Shown: positions 1 to 7,103, counted from the stretch's first letter. The stretch is DNA of 10,295 bases from Gammaproteobacteria bacterium (GCA_015661095.1 JACVQI010000053.1:1-10295); one strand, 5' to 3'. Notes: generated by a model from the letters alone, not told the origin. Program-made: numbers and translations.

Positions 1-1631
1 CTGGCGCGGCCGAGATCGTCGAGGACATTGATGTCCAGCCAATGGCCATGAATATACAGGACGTGAATCTTTTTGCCGCTATCGACCAGATAGTTCAACA
101 GATCTGGCATGGTCAGGCGCTGGAAATCCGGCCTTTGCTTGAGTATCGTGAGGGCTTCTTCAAGCCATTTACGGCCCTGGTTTCTGACTTTCAGCATGCC
201 TATCCAGCGGCCCGAAGGTTGTCCGTATACCGGTTCCACCTGTTCACAGACCCTGGTCAGTTCGATAGCCTGGTTGAATATCGATCGATCATCGGCGCGG
301 GAACAATAGGCATAATCGGGCGAACCGCTGATATGAGTGGTCTGCAAGGATGAGTCGACCACCACCACGATGTCTCCGTCATGATCGAGTAAATCATTGA
401 GGATATAACCCCGAAACAGCAAATCACCATAAAGGATTAACATATCGTTATGGAAGGCATCAACCGCGCATAACAGTGAACTCAATTCACCGGTGGATTC
501 GTAATCCTTGTTCATACGCAGTTCTATTCCGCTGGTTTCAATGCTCTCCGCTTTGTATCCCGCGACTACCGTGATCTTGTTTATCGCCTGTTTCTTGAAT
601 TCCTCCACAAGTCGCTGCAACAGTGGCTTGCCGCTGATGGACAACATTACTTTCGGCCGGTCTTCAGTGAGATCCTGCAATGCTTTGCCGCGGCTGGCCG
701 CCAGGACGATGGCATGCGGGACCTGTTTGTGCTTTAGATAGCGTTCCTGCGCCAGGGATAATTCATCAGCACCCTGCAGGGCAAAGATCCTGTCGACCGT
801 GGCAATCCGATCCTCGATATTGACGACCGCCTCCTGCTTGAATATCTGCTCGCTGGTGCGTTCCATGGCTTCAATGGCGGCGCGGATCATGTGATTGGCC
901 CAGATTACCAGGCTGACTTTTGCCAGCCGGAAAAGCTCCGTTGGTGTGCTGTAATATTTGGTCGGAACGATGACCAGCGGCAGGCGGTTGGCCCATTCCC
1001 GCGCGAAGGCAATGATTTCATCGGGCCGTGATAATTTGCTGTGGATGAGTATGCCGTCCGCGCCGGCTGCATGGTAGGCCTCAGCCCGCTTCAAGGCTTC
1101 GCCCAGTCCCCAACCGGCAATCAAGGCTTCGACGCGGGCAATGATGCAGAAATTTTCATCCAAAAGGCTGTCCTTGCCGGCTTTGATCTTGCCGCAGAAT
1201 TCATCGACGTCCGCCAATGGTTGCCTTTCCCCGTCTATAAAGCTGTTGGTTTTTGGAAATATCTTGTCTTCGATGCAGACGCCACCGATGTTGCGTTGCT
1301 CGAGTTTTCTGACCAGCCGGCGCATATTGTTGAAATCACCATAACCTGTGTCACCGTCAAGCAAAATCGGGATAGTGGTGACATCAGACATGAATTCCAG
1401 CATATCGACCACCTGGGTCCAGCTGGCTTCATTGTTATCCCTGACGCCGAATTGCGCCGACATCGCCAGGCCACTGGCCCAGATCCCTTTGAAGCCGGCC
1501 TGCTCCACAATTTTTGCCGAGATCCCATTATGGGCCTCGAGTATGAATTCGAGCGTCGGCGATTCCAGCAGCTGTCGCAATTGCCGGCTTTTGGATGGGG
1601 AGACGTCGATTTTCCGGGGTAGTGTTGCCAT
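1..1631 (-). CDS. aepX: Phosphoenolpyruvate mutase fused to a C-terminal nucleotidyltransferase domain (partial, 3' end off window)
   Basis: This enzyme rearranges phosphoenolpyruvate to phosphonopyruvate, forming the C-P bond that starts phosphonate synthesis in the cytoplasm. The frame is open from the ATG at 1631 to the window edge (543 codons). Residues 1 to about 300 are an isocitrate-lyase-superfamily PEP mutase domain. The catalytic set seen in the characterised mussel enzyme is present with a constant offset of seven: D65 (in GVRDNNEAS), D92 and D94 (LLDGDTGYG), and E121, K127 and N129 in the diagnostic EDKIFPKTNS motif, which separates mutases from isocitrate and methylisocitrate lyases. 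From about residue 305 a nucleotidyltransferase domain begins (AIVLAASRGK, then RPK at 325-327), with a likely metal aspartate D403 (LYGD) and a terminal WLDIN motif (D533), so only a short tail is missing. The start codon overlaps the upstream stop by one base (TAATG), implying translational coupling. Assignment of the mutase is firm; the substrate of the fused domain is inferred to be a phosphonate or its aminoethyl derivative. Confidence 0.93.
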   Translation of the reverse strand, partial: MATLPRKIDVSPSKSRQLRQLLESPTLEFILEAHNGISAKIVEQAGFKGIWASGLAMSAQFGVRDNNEASWTQVVDMLEFMSDVTTIPILLDGDTGYGDFNNMRRLVRKLEQRNIGGVCIEDKIFPKTNSFIDGERQPLADVDEFCGKIKAGKDSLLDENFCIIARVEALIAGWGLGEALKRAEAYHAAGADGILIHSKLSRPDEIIAFAREWANRLPLVIVPTKYYSTPTELFRLAKVSLVIWANHMIRAAIEAMERTSEQIFKQEAVVNIEDRIATVDRIFALQGADELSLAQERYLKHKQVPHAIVLAASRGKALQDLTEDRPKVMLSISGKPLLQRLVEEFKKQAINKITVVAGYKAESIETSGIELRMNKDYESTGELSSLLCAVDAFHNDMLILYGDLLFRGYILNDLLDHDGDIVVVVDSSLQTTHISGSPDYAYCSRADDRSIFNQAIELTRVCEQVEPVYGQPSGRWIGMLKVRNQGRKWLEEALTILKQRPDFQRLTMPDLLNYLVDSGKKIHVLYIHGHWLDINVLDDLGRA

Positions 1632-2386
1632 TAATTCCGGTATTGTTGGGCCCGCAGGTTTTTCATGATCTGACTGGCCCTGTTGATATCTTCAGGAAAG
1701 TCTATCTCGACCCAGGGTAAGCCGGTGATATCCTCGAAAGTGAAGGATGCCTGCTCCGACAATAGCAGGTCGCGGATAACTTCTTCATAAGGTTCGGCCT
1801 GTTTGCCATAATCCATATAATATTGCGCCCGGTCGGCGAGCTTTGCCGCCATTGCGGGATTAAAACGGAAAAAACCTACGGATTCCCCCTGGGCTTCGAA
1901 TACCAGATCCTTGTCTATTTGTTTTCTGAACTCTATGACCTGGCCGTTGCGGATACATAGTTTTACCGGCTCATCGCCAGGCACAAAATCGCGATCCAGC
2001 AGGAAACAGTTCTGCTTCGGTGTTTCAAGTAATTTCTTCAGGATATCCGGATCGTACAGGACATCAGCATCCATCAGGACAACGTCTTCACCGGACTGCA
2101 AGATCCCCCGGGCGCACCAGAAACTGACCACGCTGCCCTGAGTATACTCCGGGTTAAAGACCGTCCTGACGGGTATACCAGTCATGATTTGTCTGATTTC
2201 AGCATCGATTAATTCCTTCTGGTAACCATAAACGATAACGATTTCAGTCACACTGGATTTCGATAAATTATCCAGATGCTGGCGCAGCAGTGATATCCCT
2301 TCAAACTGCAGCAGGCATTTCGGTTTATTGTCGCTGTTCGGGCCCAGACGATTGCCGATACCGGCCGCCAGAATTACTACTTTCAT
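1631..2386 (-). CDS. Stand-alone NTP-transferase, probable CTP:phosphonate or phosphocholine-type cytidylyltransferase
   Basis: This is a 251-residue single-domain nucleotidyltransferase, a normal length for LicC/PntC-like cytidylyltransferases. It shows the N-terminal nucleotide-binding signature LAAGIGNRLG (residues 6-15) followed by KPKCL (21-25), a metal-binding DAD (D106, D108, in LMDADVLYD) and a C-terminal WVEIDFPEDI (225-234) that supplies the second acidic metal ligand. Members activate a phosphoryl compound by transfer of a CMP or other NMP group. It is the first gene of a two-gene minus-strand operon and its TAA overlaps the ATG of the PEP mutase gene, so a role in phosphonate activation (for example CMP-aminoethylphosphonate formation) is likely. 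Phosphocholine or a sugar 1-phosphate remain possible substrates. No clear Shine-Dalgarno sequence precedes the ATG; the start is chosen because the conserved beta-strand MKVVILAAG begins there. Family assignment is strong, substrate is inference. Confidence 0.85.
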   Translation of the reverse strand: MKVVILAAGIGNRLGPNSDNKPKCLLQFEGISLLRQHLDNLSKSSVTEIVIVYGYQKELIDAEIRQIMTGIPVRTVFNPEYTQGSVVSFWCARGILQSGEDVVLMDADVLYDPDILKKLLETPKQNCFLLDRDFVPGDEPVKLCIRNGQVIEFRKQIDKDLVFEAQGESVGFFRFNPAMAAKLADRAQYYMDYGKQAEPYEEVIRDLLLSEQASFTFEDITGLPWVEIDFPEDINRASQIMKNLRAQQYRN

Positions 2387-2431
2387 AAGAACTTAAGGAT
2401 GCTTTAGCTTTGGTCAGGAATACAACGCAGC

Positions 2432-2460
2432 ATTATAACGAATTCAGAATTTCAGATTTC
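2432..2460 (-). promoter_or_regulatory. Candidate promoter of the phosphonate operon
   Basis: On the minus strand a perfect TATAAT lies at 2437-2432, about 45 bases before the nucleotidyltransferase ATG. At 17-base spacing the -35 position (2460-2455) reads GAAATC, a poor match to TTGACA, so an activator or repressor may act here. The -10 match is seen directly; promoter function is inference. Confidence 0.4.
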
Positions 2461-2466
2461 TGAAAT
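2449..2466. repeat. Perfect 8-bp inverted repeat with 2-base centre, possible operator
   Basis: ATTTCAGA-TT-TCTGAAAT reads identically on both strands. It lies between the divergent phosphonate operon and first kinase gene and covers the -35 position of the candidate minus-strand promoter. That placement suits a dimeric regulator, although a short AT-rich palindrome can occur by chance and no second copy is seen in the window. Confidence 0.4.
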
Positions 2467-2507
2467 CATCTCGATATAGATTAGGGTAAAGGCTGGATAC
2501 TGATTTA

Positions 2508-2537
2508 TTGCCAATAGTGACTTCCATATACCATACT
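2508..2537 (+). promoter_or_regulatory. Weak candidate promoter of the first kinase gene
   Basis: TTGCCA (2508-2513) and CATACT (2532-2537) are separated by 18 bases and resemble sigma-70 -35 and -10 elements (four of six matches for each). The surrounding stretch to 2580 is AT-rich, with an overlapping alternative TACTAT at 2545-2550. The untranslated leader would be about 55 bases. Evidence is limited to this resemblance. Confidence 0.25.
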
Positions 2538-2600
2538 CATACAGTACTATACCGGATAACCAGTTGATTTATTTCAAAAATTATAAGGACTGTCGGGAGC

Positions 2601-3893
2601 ATGCCGCAAAACATACCGGAAAAACTCGGGAAATACGAAATCCATAAGCAGATTGGCAAAGGCAGTATGGGTATCGTTTACGAAGGCTATGATCCGTTTA
2701 CCGACAGAAAAATCGCCGTCAAAGTAGCCTTATCGGACGCGCTCAAGGACAAGGAGTCCGGTGAGCGTTACCGGAAAATGTTTTTTAACGAAGCCCACAC
2801 GGCGGGCATGCTCAGGCATCCGAACATACTTGAAATCCTGGATGCCGGTGCCGATGGTGAAGAGTGTTATATCGTCATGGAACTGGTGGAAGGGGCGAAT
2901 ACCTTGAAAAGTTACTGTAGCCCGGAAAGCCTGTTGCCGACGAAACAGGTCATCGAGATCATATTCAAGTGCGCCAAGGCCCTGGATCACGCCCATCGTA
3001 AGGGCGTGGTGCATCGCGATATCAAACCGACCAACATTCTGGTGACGCCGGACATGGACATCAAAATCGGCGATTTCAGTATTGCCCATATCATTTCCGC
3101 CGATACCACCCATACCATGCCGATGGGTTTCGTCGGATCGCCTCGCTACATGTCGCCGGAACAGGTACAGGAAGATACCATTACCAATCAGACTGATTTA
3201 TTTTCCCTGGGCATCGTCATGTATGAGTTATTGACCGGGAAACATCCCTTCATAGCCGAGAGCTTCTCCAGACTCATACATAAGATCATCAACGAAAAGC
3301 CGCCGCCCCTCAGCACCTACCGCTCCGATTTGCCCGAAATCCTGGAAAAGATTGTGCATCATGCCCTGCAAAAAAGTCAGGAAAAGCGTTATAAGATGGG
3401 GTTGAATATGGCTGCGGATCTGAGCCTGGCTTTCGACTATCTGGAGGCACCGCAGGAAAATATCGAGTTACAGGAAAAATTCAACGCCATCCAGCAACTG
3501 GATTTTTTCCGCGATTTCACGGAACCGGAGATCTGGGAGATTATCCACGCCTGTATCTGGCTGGATGTGGATGCAGGCAGGGAAATTATCGTTGAAGGTG
3601 ACATCGACGATTCATTTTATATCATCACATCAGGCCAGGTGAGCATCATCAAGGAAAATCAACCTATCGGTGTTTTACACGACGGCGATTGTTTCGGTGA
3701 AATGGGGTATTTATCAAAAGCGAAACGGTCCGCGACGATCATCGCCAAAGAGAGGGTACAATTGATGAAGATAAACGCAACCCTGATCGAACAGGTGTCC
3801 GTGGATTGCCAGTTGCATTTCAGCAGGGTTTTTCTCAGGACACTGGTCAAGCGCTTGTCCGAAACCACGTCGAAGGTTGTAGCTGGTATCTGA
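2601..3893 (+). CDS. Ser/Thr protein kinase with C-terminal cyclic-nucleotide-binding domain (first copy)
   Basis: This 430-residue protein should phosphorylate Ser/Thr of unknown targets. Residues about 12-275 form a Hanks-type kinase: glycine loop IGKGSMG (18-24), ATP lysine K41, helix-C E64, catalytic HRD (138-140) with K142 and N145, SPE at 185-187, and the late-lobe D199 and R263. The magnesium motif is DFS (158-160) instead of DFG. Residues about 295-425 are a CNB domain: an entry helix region (FNAIQQLDFF), beta-barrel strands, and the phosphate-binding cassette GDCFGEMGYLSKAKRSAT, in which E367 and R376 occupy the cyclic-nucleotide-binding glutamate and arginine positions with the same nine-residue spacing as in eukaryotic PKA regulatory subunits. 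There is no membrane segment or PASTA region, so it is probably cytoplasmic. AAGGA at 2585-2589 is a possible ribosome-binding site. The likely model is kinase output gated by cAMP or cGMP, but CNB domains of this kind sometimes bind nothing. The partner copy is at 5729-7021. Confidence 0.92.
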   Translation: MPQNIPEKLGKYEIHKQIGKGSMGIVYEGYDPFTDRKIAVKVALSDALKDKESGERYRKMFFNEAHTAGMLRHPNILEILDAGADGEECYIVMELVEGANTLKSYCSPESLLPTKQVIEIIFKCAKALDHAHRKGVVHRDIKPTNILVTPDMDIKIGDFSIAHIISADTTHTMPMGFVGSPRYMSPEQVQEDTITNQTDLFSLGIVMYELLTGKHPFIAESFSRLIHKIINEKPPPLSTYRSDLPEILEKIVHHALQKSQEKRYKMGLNMAADLSLAFDYLEAPQENIELQEKFNAIQQLDFFRDFTEPEIWEIIHACIWLDVDAGREIIVEGDIDDSFYIITSGQVSIIKENQPIGVLHDGDCFGEMGYLSKAKRSATIIAKERVQLMKINATLIEQVSVDCQLHFSRVFLRTLVKRLSETTSKVVAGI

Positions 3894-3907
3894 CCCGCAA
3901 GTACAAA

Positions 3908-3935
3908 GTTGAAAGTAAAAAGTTAAAAGTAAAAA
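3908..3935 (+). repeat. Two tandem A-rich 14-base units between convergent genes
   Basis: GTTGAAAGTAAAAA (3908-3921) is followed directly by GTTAAAAGTAAAAA (3922-3935), differing at one position, and then by a degenerate partial third unit reading AGAAAGTA. It lies in the 92-base spacer between the 3' ends of the first kinase gene and pgi. On the minus strand the units give T-runs, but no strong stem accompanies them, so a terminator role is unproven. It may be simple replication slippage. Confidence 0.6.
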
Positions 3936-3985
3936 ATAGAAAGTAGTATTCGATAAATATTTGAATTCTTACCACTCCCTGCTTG

Positions 3986-5572
3986 TTACCGTTTGGTTTG
4001 GTTTTTCAGGAAGTGTTCGATTAAGCGTTTTGTGGAAGGATCGTGGTCAGGATGAATGTCTTGTTTCCCTTCAAATTCATCGATAATTTCATTTGCCAGA
4101 GTTTTTCCGAGCTCCACACCCCATTGGTCGAATGGATTAATACCCCAGATTTTGGCCTGGACATAGGTACGGTGCTCGTACATGGCCAGTAGCATGCCAA
4201 GTACCTTGGGAGTGAGGTTCTCATAGGCTAGTGTCGTGCTCGGCCGGTTACCTGGAAAATGCCGGTGTGGCTCCTGAGTGTTTGCCTGTCCCAGCATCAA
4301 GGCCTTACCTTGGGCGAGACAATTCGCGACAAGTTTATGGTGATTTTCGCCATAGACACTGCCTAATGGCAGCAGAAATTCAACCGGCACTAAACGCGTG
4401 CCCTGATGCAACATTTGAAAAAAGGCATGTTGGGCATTAGTCCCGATCGAGCCCCAGACTACCGGTGTCGAATGAATAGCCAGTGCTTGCCCCTCGTCTG
4501 TCACACGCTTGCCATTACTTTCCATCACCAGTTGGCTTAGATAATCGGGTAGCAATCGCAGGCGTTGATCATAGGGCACTACCGCCCGTGTCTCCGCGGC
4601 ACAGAAATTGTTGTACCACACATCCAGTAAGCCGAGGATAACCGGAATATTTCCCACCAGTGGTGTGTTCCGGAAGTGGTTGTCCATAGCATGAGCGCCG
4701 CCGAGAAACTCCAAAAACCGGTCCATACCCAGTGCTATCGCCACTGGCAGACCGACGGCGGACCACACCGAATATCTGCCGCCAACCCAATCCCACATGG
4801 CGAAAATGCGGTCCGCAGATATCCCGAATTCCATGACTGCTTTCCGGTTCGACGATACCGCGATGAAATGCTTATCGATGTCCCGGCAACCATTCTCAAT
4901 CAGCCAGCGTCTGGCTGATAACGCATTGGTTTGGGTTTCCAGAGTCGAAAAAGATTTAGAGGTGACGATAAACAGGGATGTGTGCGGATTTGAATTGTTC
5001 AACACCCGGAACAAATCATGGGCATCGAGATTGGCGACAAAATCAACGTCCAGCGCCGGGCTTTTATATTCATACAGGGCATCTGTCACCAGACGCGGGC
5101 CCAGATCCGATCCGCCGATCCCGATATTGACAATCTTTTGAATGGGTTTGCCGGTCGAGCCGGTCAGGGTTTGGCTGTGCAGCTGCTCCACCAGCTTTTG
5201 CATTCGCGCCAGTTCCTGCTGCACAAGGGCGGAAATATCGGTGCCAGCGATTACCAGGGGCAGTGCGCCAGGCCGGCGCAAGGCAGTATGCAGGGCCGGG
5301 CGGTTTTCGCTGGTGTTGACCACTTTCCCTGCCTGTAACTCGGCTATTTTGCCGGGTATATCGACAACCTTGGCCAATTCCAGCAACAGGCCGATGGTCT
5401 CCCTGGTGACACTGTTTTTGGAATAATCGACCAGCAGGCTATCAACCTGTATCGAAAAATCAGCAACCCGATGCTCATCACCGCTGAATAAATCCTGTAA
5501 GCGGCTGTTTGCTATAGATTGCTGGTGTAGCCTGAGTGTTTGCCAGAGTCCTGTTTTATTGTCAGTTGTCAT
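3986..5572 (-). CDS. pgi: Glucose-6-phosphate isomerase
   Basis: The enzyme interconverts glucose 6-phosphate and fructose 6-phosphate in glycolysis and gluconeogenesis, in the cytoplasm. The 528-residue product is close to the usual bacterial length of about 550. It shows GIGGSDLGPRLV (151-162) and the SKSFSTLET phosphate-binding loop (205-213), the PGI signature DWVGGRYSVWSAVG (261-274), the catalytic base E351 in MESNGK, H382 in QHAFFQMLHQGT, and the second signature NPFDQWGVELGK (479-490) with the catalytic lysine K490. All active-site residues are intact. The ATG at 5572 lacks a convincing Shine-Dalgarno sequence. It is a single-gene unit, convergent with the first kinase gene and divergent from the second, so it sits exactly between the two paralogous kinases. 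No regulatory link to them is shown by the sequence. Confidence 0.97.
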   Translation of the reverse strand: MTTDNKTGLWQTLRLHQQSIANSRLQDLFSGDEHRVADFSIQVDSLLVDYSKNSVTRETIGLLLELAKVVDIPGKIAELQAGKVVNTSENRPALHTALRRPGALPLVIAGTDISALVQQELARMQKLVEQLHSQTLTGSTGKPIQKIVNIGIGGSDLGPRLVTDALYEYKSPALDVDFVANLDAHDLFRVLNNSNPHTSLFIVTSKSFSTLETQTNALSARRWLIENGCRDIDKHFIAVSSNRKAVMEFGISADRIFAMWDWVGGRYSVWSAVGLPVAIALGMDRFLEFLGGAHAMDNHFRNTPLVGNIPVILGLLDVWYNNFCAAETRAVVPYDQRLRLLPDYLSQLVMESNGKRVTDEGQALAIHSTPVVWGSIGTNAQHAFFQMLHQGTRLVPVEFLLPLGSVYGENHHKLVANCLAQGKALMLGQANTQEPHRHFPGNRPSTTLAYENLTPKVLGMLLAMYEHRTYVQAKIWGINPFDQWGVELGKTLANEIIDEFEGKQDIHPDHDPSTKRLIEHFLKNQTKR

Positions 5573-5639
5573 CTGCTGCTATGTATTGTGACTATATGCA
5601 TGATTTCTCCAAGATTCCGATGCAATTCCACAAGTCTAT

Positions 5640-5647
5640 ATTATAAT
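5640..5647. promoter_or_regulatory. Overlapping -10 elements on both strands between pgi and the second kinase
   Basis: The eight bases ATTATAAT contain TATAAT on the plus strand (5642-5647, toward the second kinase, leader about 75 bases) and TATAAT on the minus strand (5645-5640, toward pgi). Neither has a good -35 hexamer at 16-18 bases. A second minus-strand -10-like TATAGT lies at 5595-5590, nearer pgi. Sharing one AT-rich core would make divergent transcription mutually exclusive, but this is inferred from motif position only. Confidence 0.35.
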
Positions 5648-5728
5648 CCTGAACTGCATAGCGAATTGAAAGCAAAGCAAAAAAGTGGATCAGGGTCATA
5701 ATACTAACATTGAATAGCATCTGAAATC

Positions 5729-7021
5729 ATGGCGGACGGCATTCCTCAACATCTGGGCAAGTACGAAGTTAAAACAGAGATCAGCCGCGGTAGCATGGGG
5801 ATAGTCTTTCTTGGCCACGATCCCTACATCGATCGACCCGTGGCTATCAAGGTAGCCCTGGCGGAATCCCTGAATGATCCGGAATCAGGCGACCGTTACC
5901 GCAAGATGTTCTTCAACGAAGCTCACACGGCTGGTAAGCTGACACACCCCAATATCATCAGTATTTACGATGCGGGCGTCGACGAGGAAAACTGCTATAT
6001 CATCATGGAATATATCGCCGGCGGTGAGACGCTCAAATCCTACACCAGACCGGAGAAGTTGCTGCCGATAGAAAAAGTGGTGGAGATCATGTTCAAGTGC
6101 GCGAAGGCGCTTGATTACGCCCATCGGGAGAGCGTAGTGCATCGGGACATCAAGCCATCCAATATCCTGGTCACGAAAGATAAGGATGTGAAGATCGGCG
6201 ATTTCAGTATTGCCCATATCAACAAGCCGGATTCCACGACCACACAGGCTGGTGGCGTGATGGGTTCGCCTAAATATATGTCACCGGAGCAACTCAATGA
6301 AGAGCATGTGACCAACCGCACGGATCTGTTTTCACTGGGTGTGGTGATGTACGAATTATTAACCGGCAGGCATCCCTTCGAGGCGGAAAATTTTTCCCGG
6401 CTGGTGAATTTAATCCTGCATGAATCACCACCGCCGCTGCGGAATTTTCGATCAGATATCCCGGAAGTGCTGGAGAAGATAGTCCGCAAGGCCATGCAGA
6501 AAAAGGCCGATGACCGTTATCAGATGGGACTTGAACTGGCCACCGACCTGAGCAAGGCTTTTGACCAGTTGGAACGGCCGAAAGAAAATATTTCGGTACA
6601 GGAAAAGTTCAATTCCGTGAAAAAACTGGAATTCTTCCAGGGCTTTCCCGATGCTGAAGTGTGGGAGATCCTGCGGGCAAGCACCTGGCAGGATTATCAT
6701 CGCCGCGACGACATCATTATCGAAGGGGAGCTGGATGACTGCTTTTATATTCTGGTTTCGGGCAAGGTGAACGTTAAGAAGAAGAGAAAGATAATTCGGA
6801 CGCTGGGAAGCGGTGACTGTTTTGGGGAAATGGGTTATCTGGCAAAAACCAAACGCACCGCCTCGATTGTCGCGGAGGATGATGCCTCCCTGCTGAAAAT
6901 AAATTCCACCGTCATCTCACAGGTATCGCTGAATTGCCAGGTGCGGTTTCTGAAGGTGTTTCTGCGGACTCTGATTCATCGTCTGTCGGCGACGACGGAA
7001 GTCATTTCCCAGGATGTATAA
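5729..7021 (+). CDS. Ser/Thr protein kinase with C-terminal cyclic-nucleotide-binding domain (second copy)
   Basis: This is a paralogue of the protein at 2601-3893: both are 430 residues, aligning end to end with no gap and about 60% identity by manual count (257 of 430). Kinase residues K41, E64, H138-R139-D140, K142, N145, SPE 185-187, D199 and R263 are kept, and the magnesium motif is again DFS (158-160). The glycine loop is altered: residues 18-24 read ISRGSMG, so its first glycine is serine (S19). The CNB domain (about 295-425) retains E367 and R376 in the phosphate-binding cassette, but the beta-hairpin before it carries a basic run KKKRK (350-354) absent from the first copy. No membrane helix is visible. 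There is no strong Shine-Dalgarno sequence before the ATG. A terminator follows at 7035-7102. It is probably a duplicate that has diverged in ligand, partner or substrate choice; targets are unknown. Confidence 0.92.
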   Translation: MADGIPQHLGKYEVKTEISRGSMGIVFLGHDPYIDRPVAIKVALAESLNDPESGDRYRKMFFNEAHTAGKLTHPNIISIYDAGVDEENCYIIMEYIAGGETLKSYTRPEKLLPIEKVVEIMFKCAKALDYAHRESVVHRDIKPSNILVTKDKDVKIGDFSIAHINKPDSTTTQAGGVMGSPKYMSPEQLNEEHVTNRTDLFSLGVVMYELLTGRHPFEAENFSRLVNLILHESPPPLRNFRSDIPEVLEKIVRKAMQKKADDRYQMGLELATDLSKAFDQLERPKENISVQEKFNSVKKLEFFQGFPDAEVWEILRASTWQDYHRRDDIIIEGELDDCFYILVSGKVNVKKKRKIIRTLGSGDCFGEMGYLAKTKRTASIVAEDDASLLKINSTVISQVSLNCQVRFLKVFLRTLIHRLSATTEVISQDV

Positions 7022-7034
7022 ATATCAGGTGCTT

Positions 7035-7102
7035 AGGCTGAAGACTGAAGGCTGTTAGGCTGAAGTCAAAACTCCTTCAGTCTAAACCCCTTCAGCCTTT
7101 TT
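7035..7102 (+). terminator. Rho-independent terminator after the second kinase gene
   Basis: AGGCTGAAG (7035-7043) pairs with CTTCAGCCT (7090-7098), and the adjoining ACTGAAGG (7044-7051) pairs with CCTTCAGT (7074-7081), giving a two-part stem with a one-sided bulge at 7082-7089. A run of five T follows (7098-7102). AGGCTGAAG recurs at 7057-7065 and offers an alternative pairing. It ends two bases before the last codon of the convergent receptor gene. No T-run exists on the other strand, so it should act mainly on the kinase transcript. Confidence 0.65.
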
Positions 7103-7103
7103 C

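Noticed and set aside
1041..1622. 193-codon open frame on the plus strand
   Set aside because: It lies wholly antisense to the PEP mutase domain, whose catalytic motifs are intact; no recognisable motif in the plus frame.
3908..3960. A-rich tandem units considered as a CRISPR-like array or a bidirectional terminator
   Set aside because: Units are only 14 bases, directly adjacent with no spacers, and no stable stem precedes the runs.
2601..7021. Kinase-pgi-kinase considered as a composite transposon or insertion bounded by repeats
   Set aside because: The two kinase genes are diverged (about 60% protein identity), are direct and not terminal repeats, and no transposase, terminal inverted repeat or target duplication is visible.
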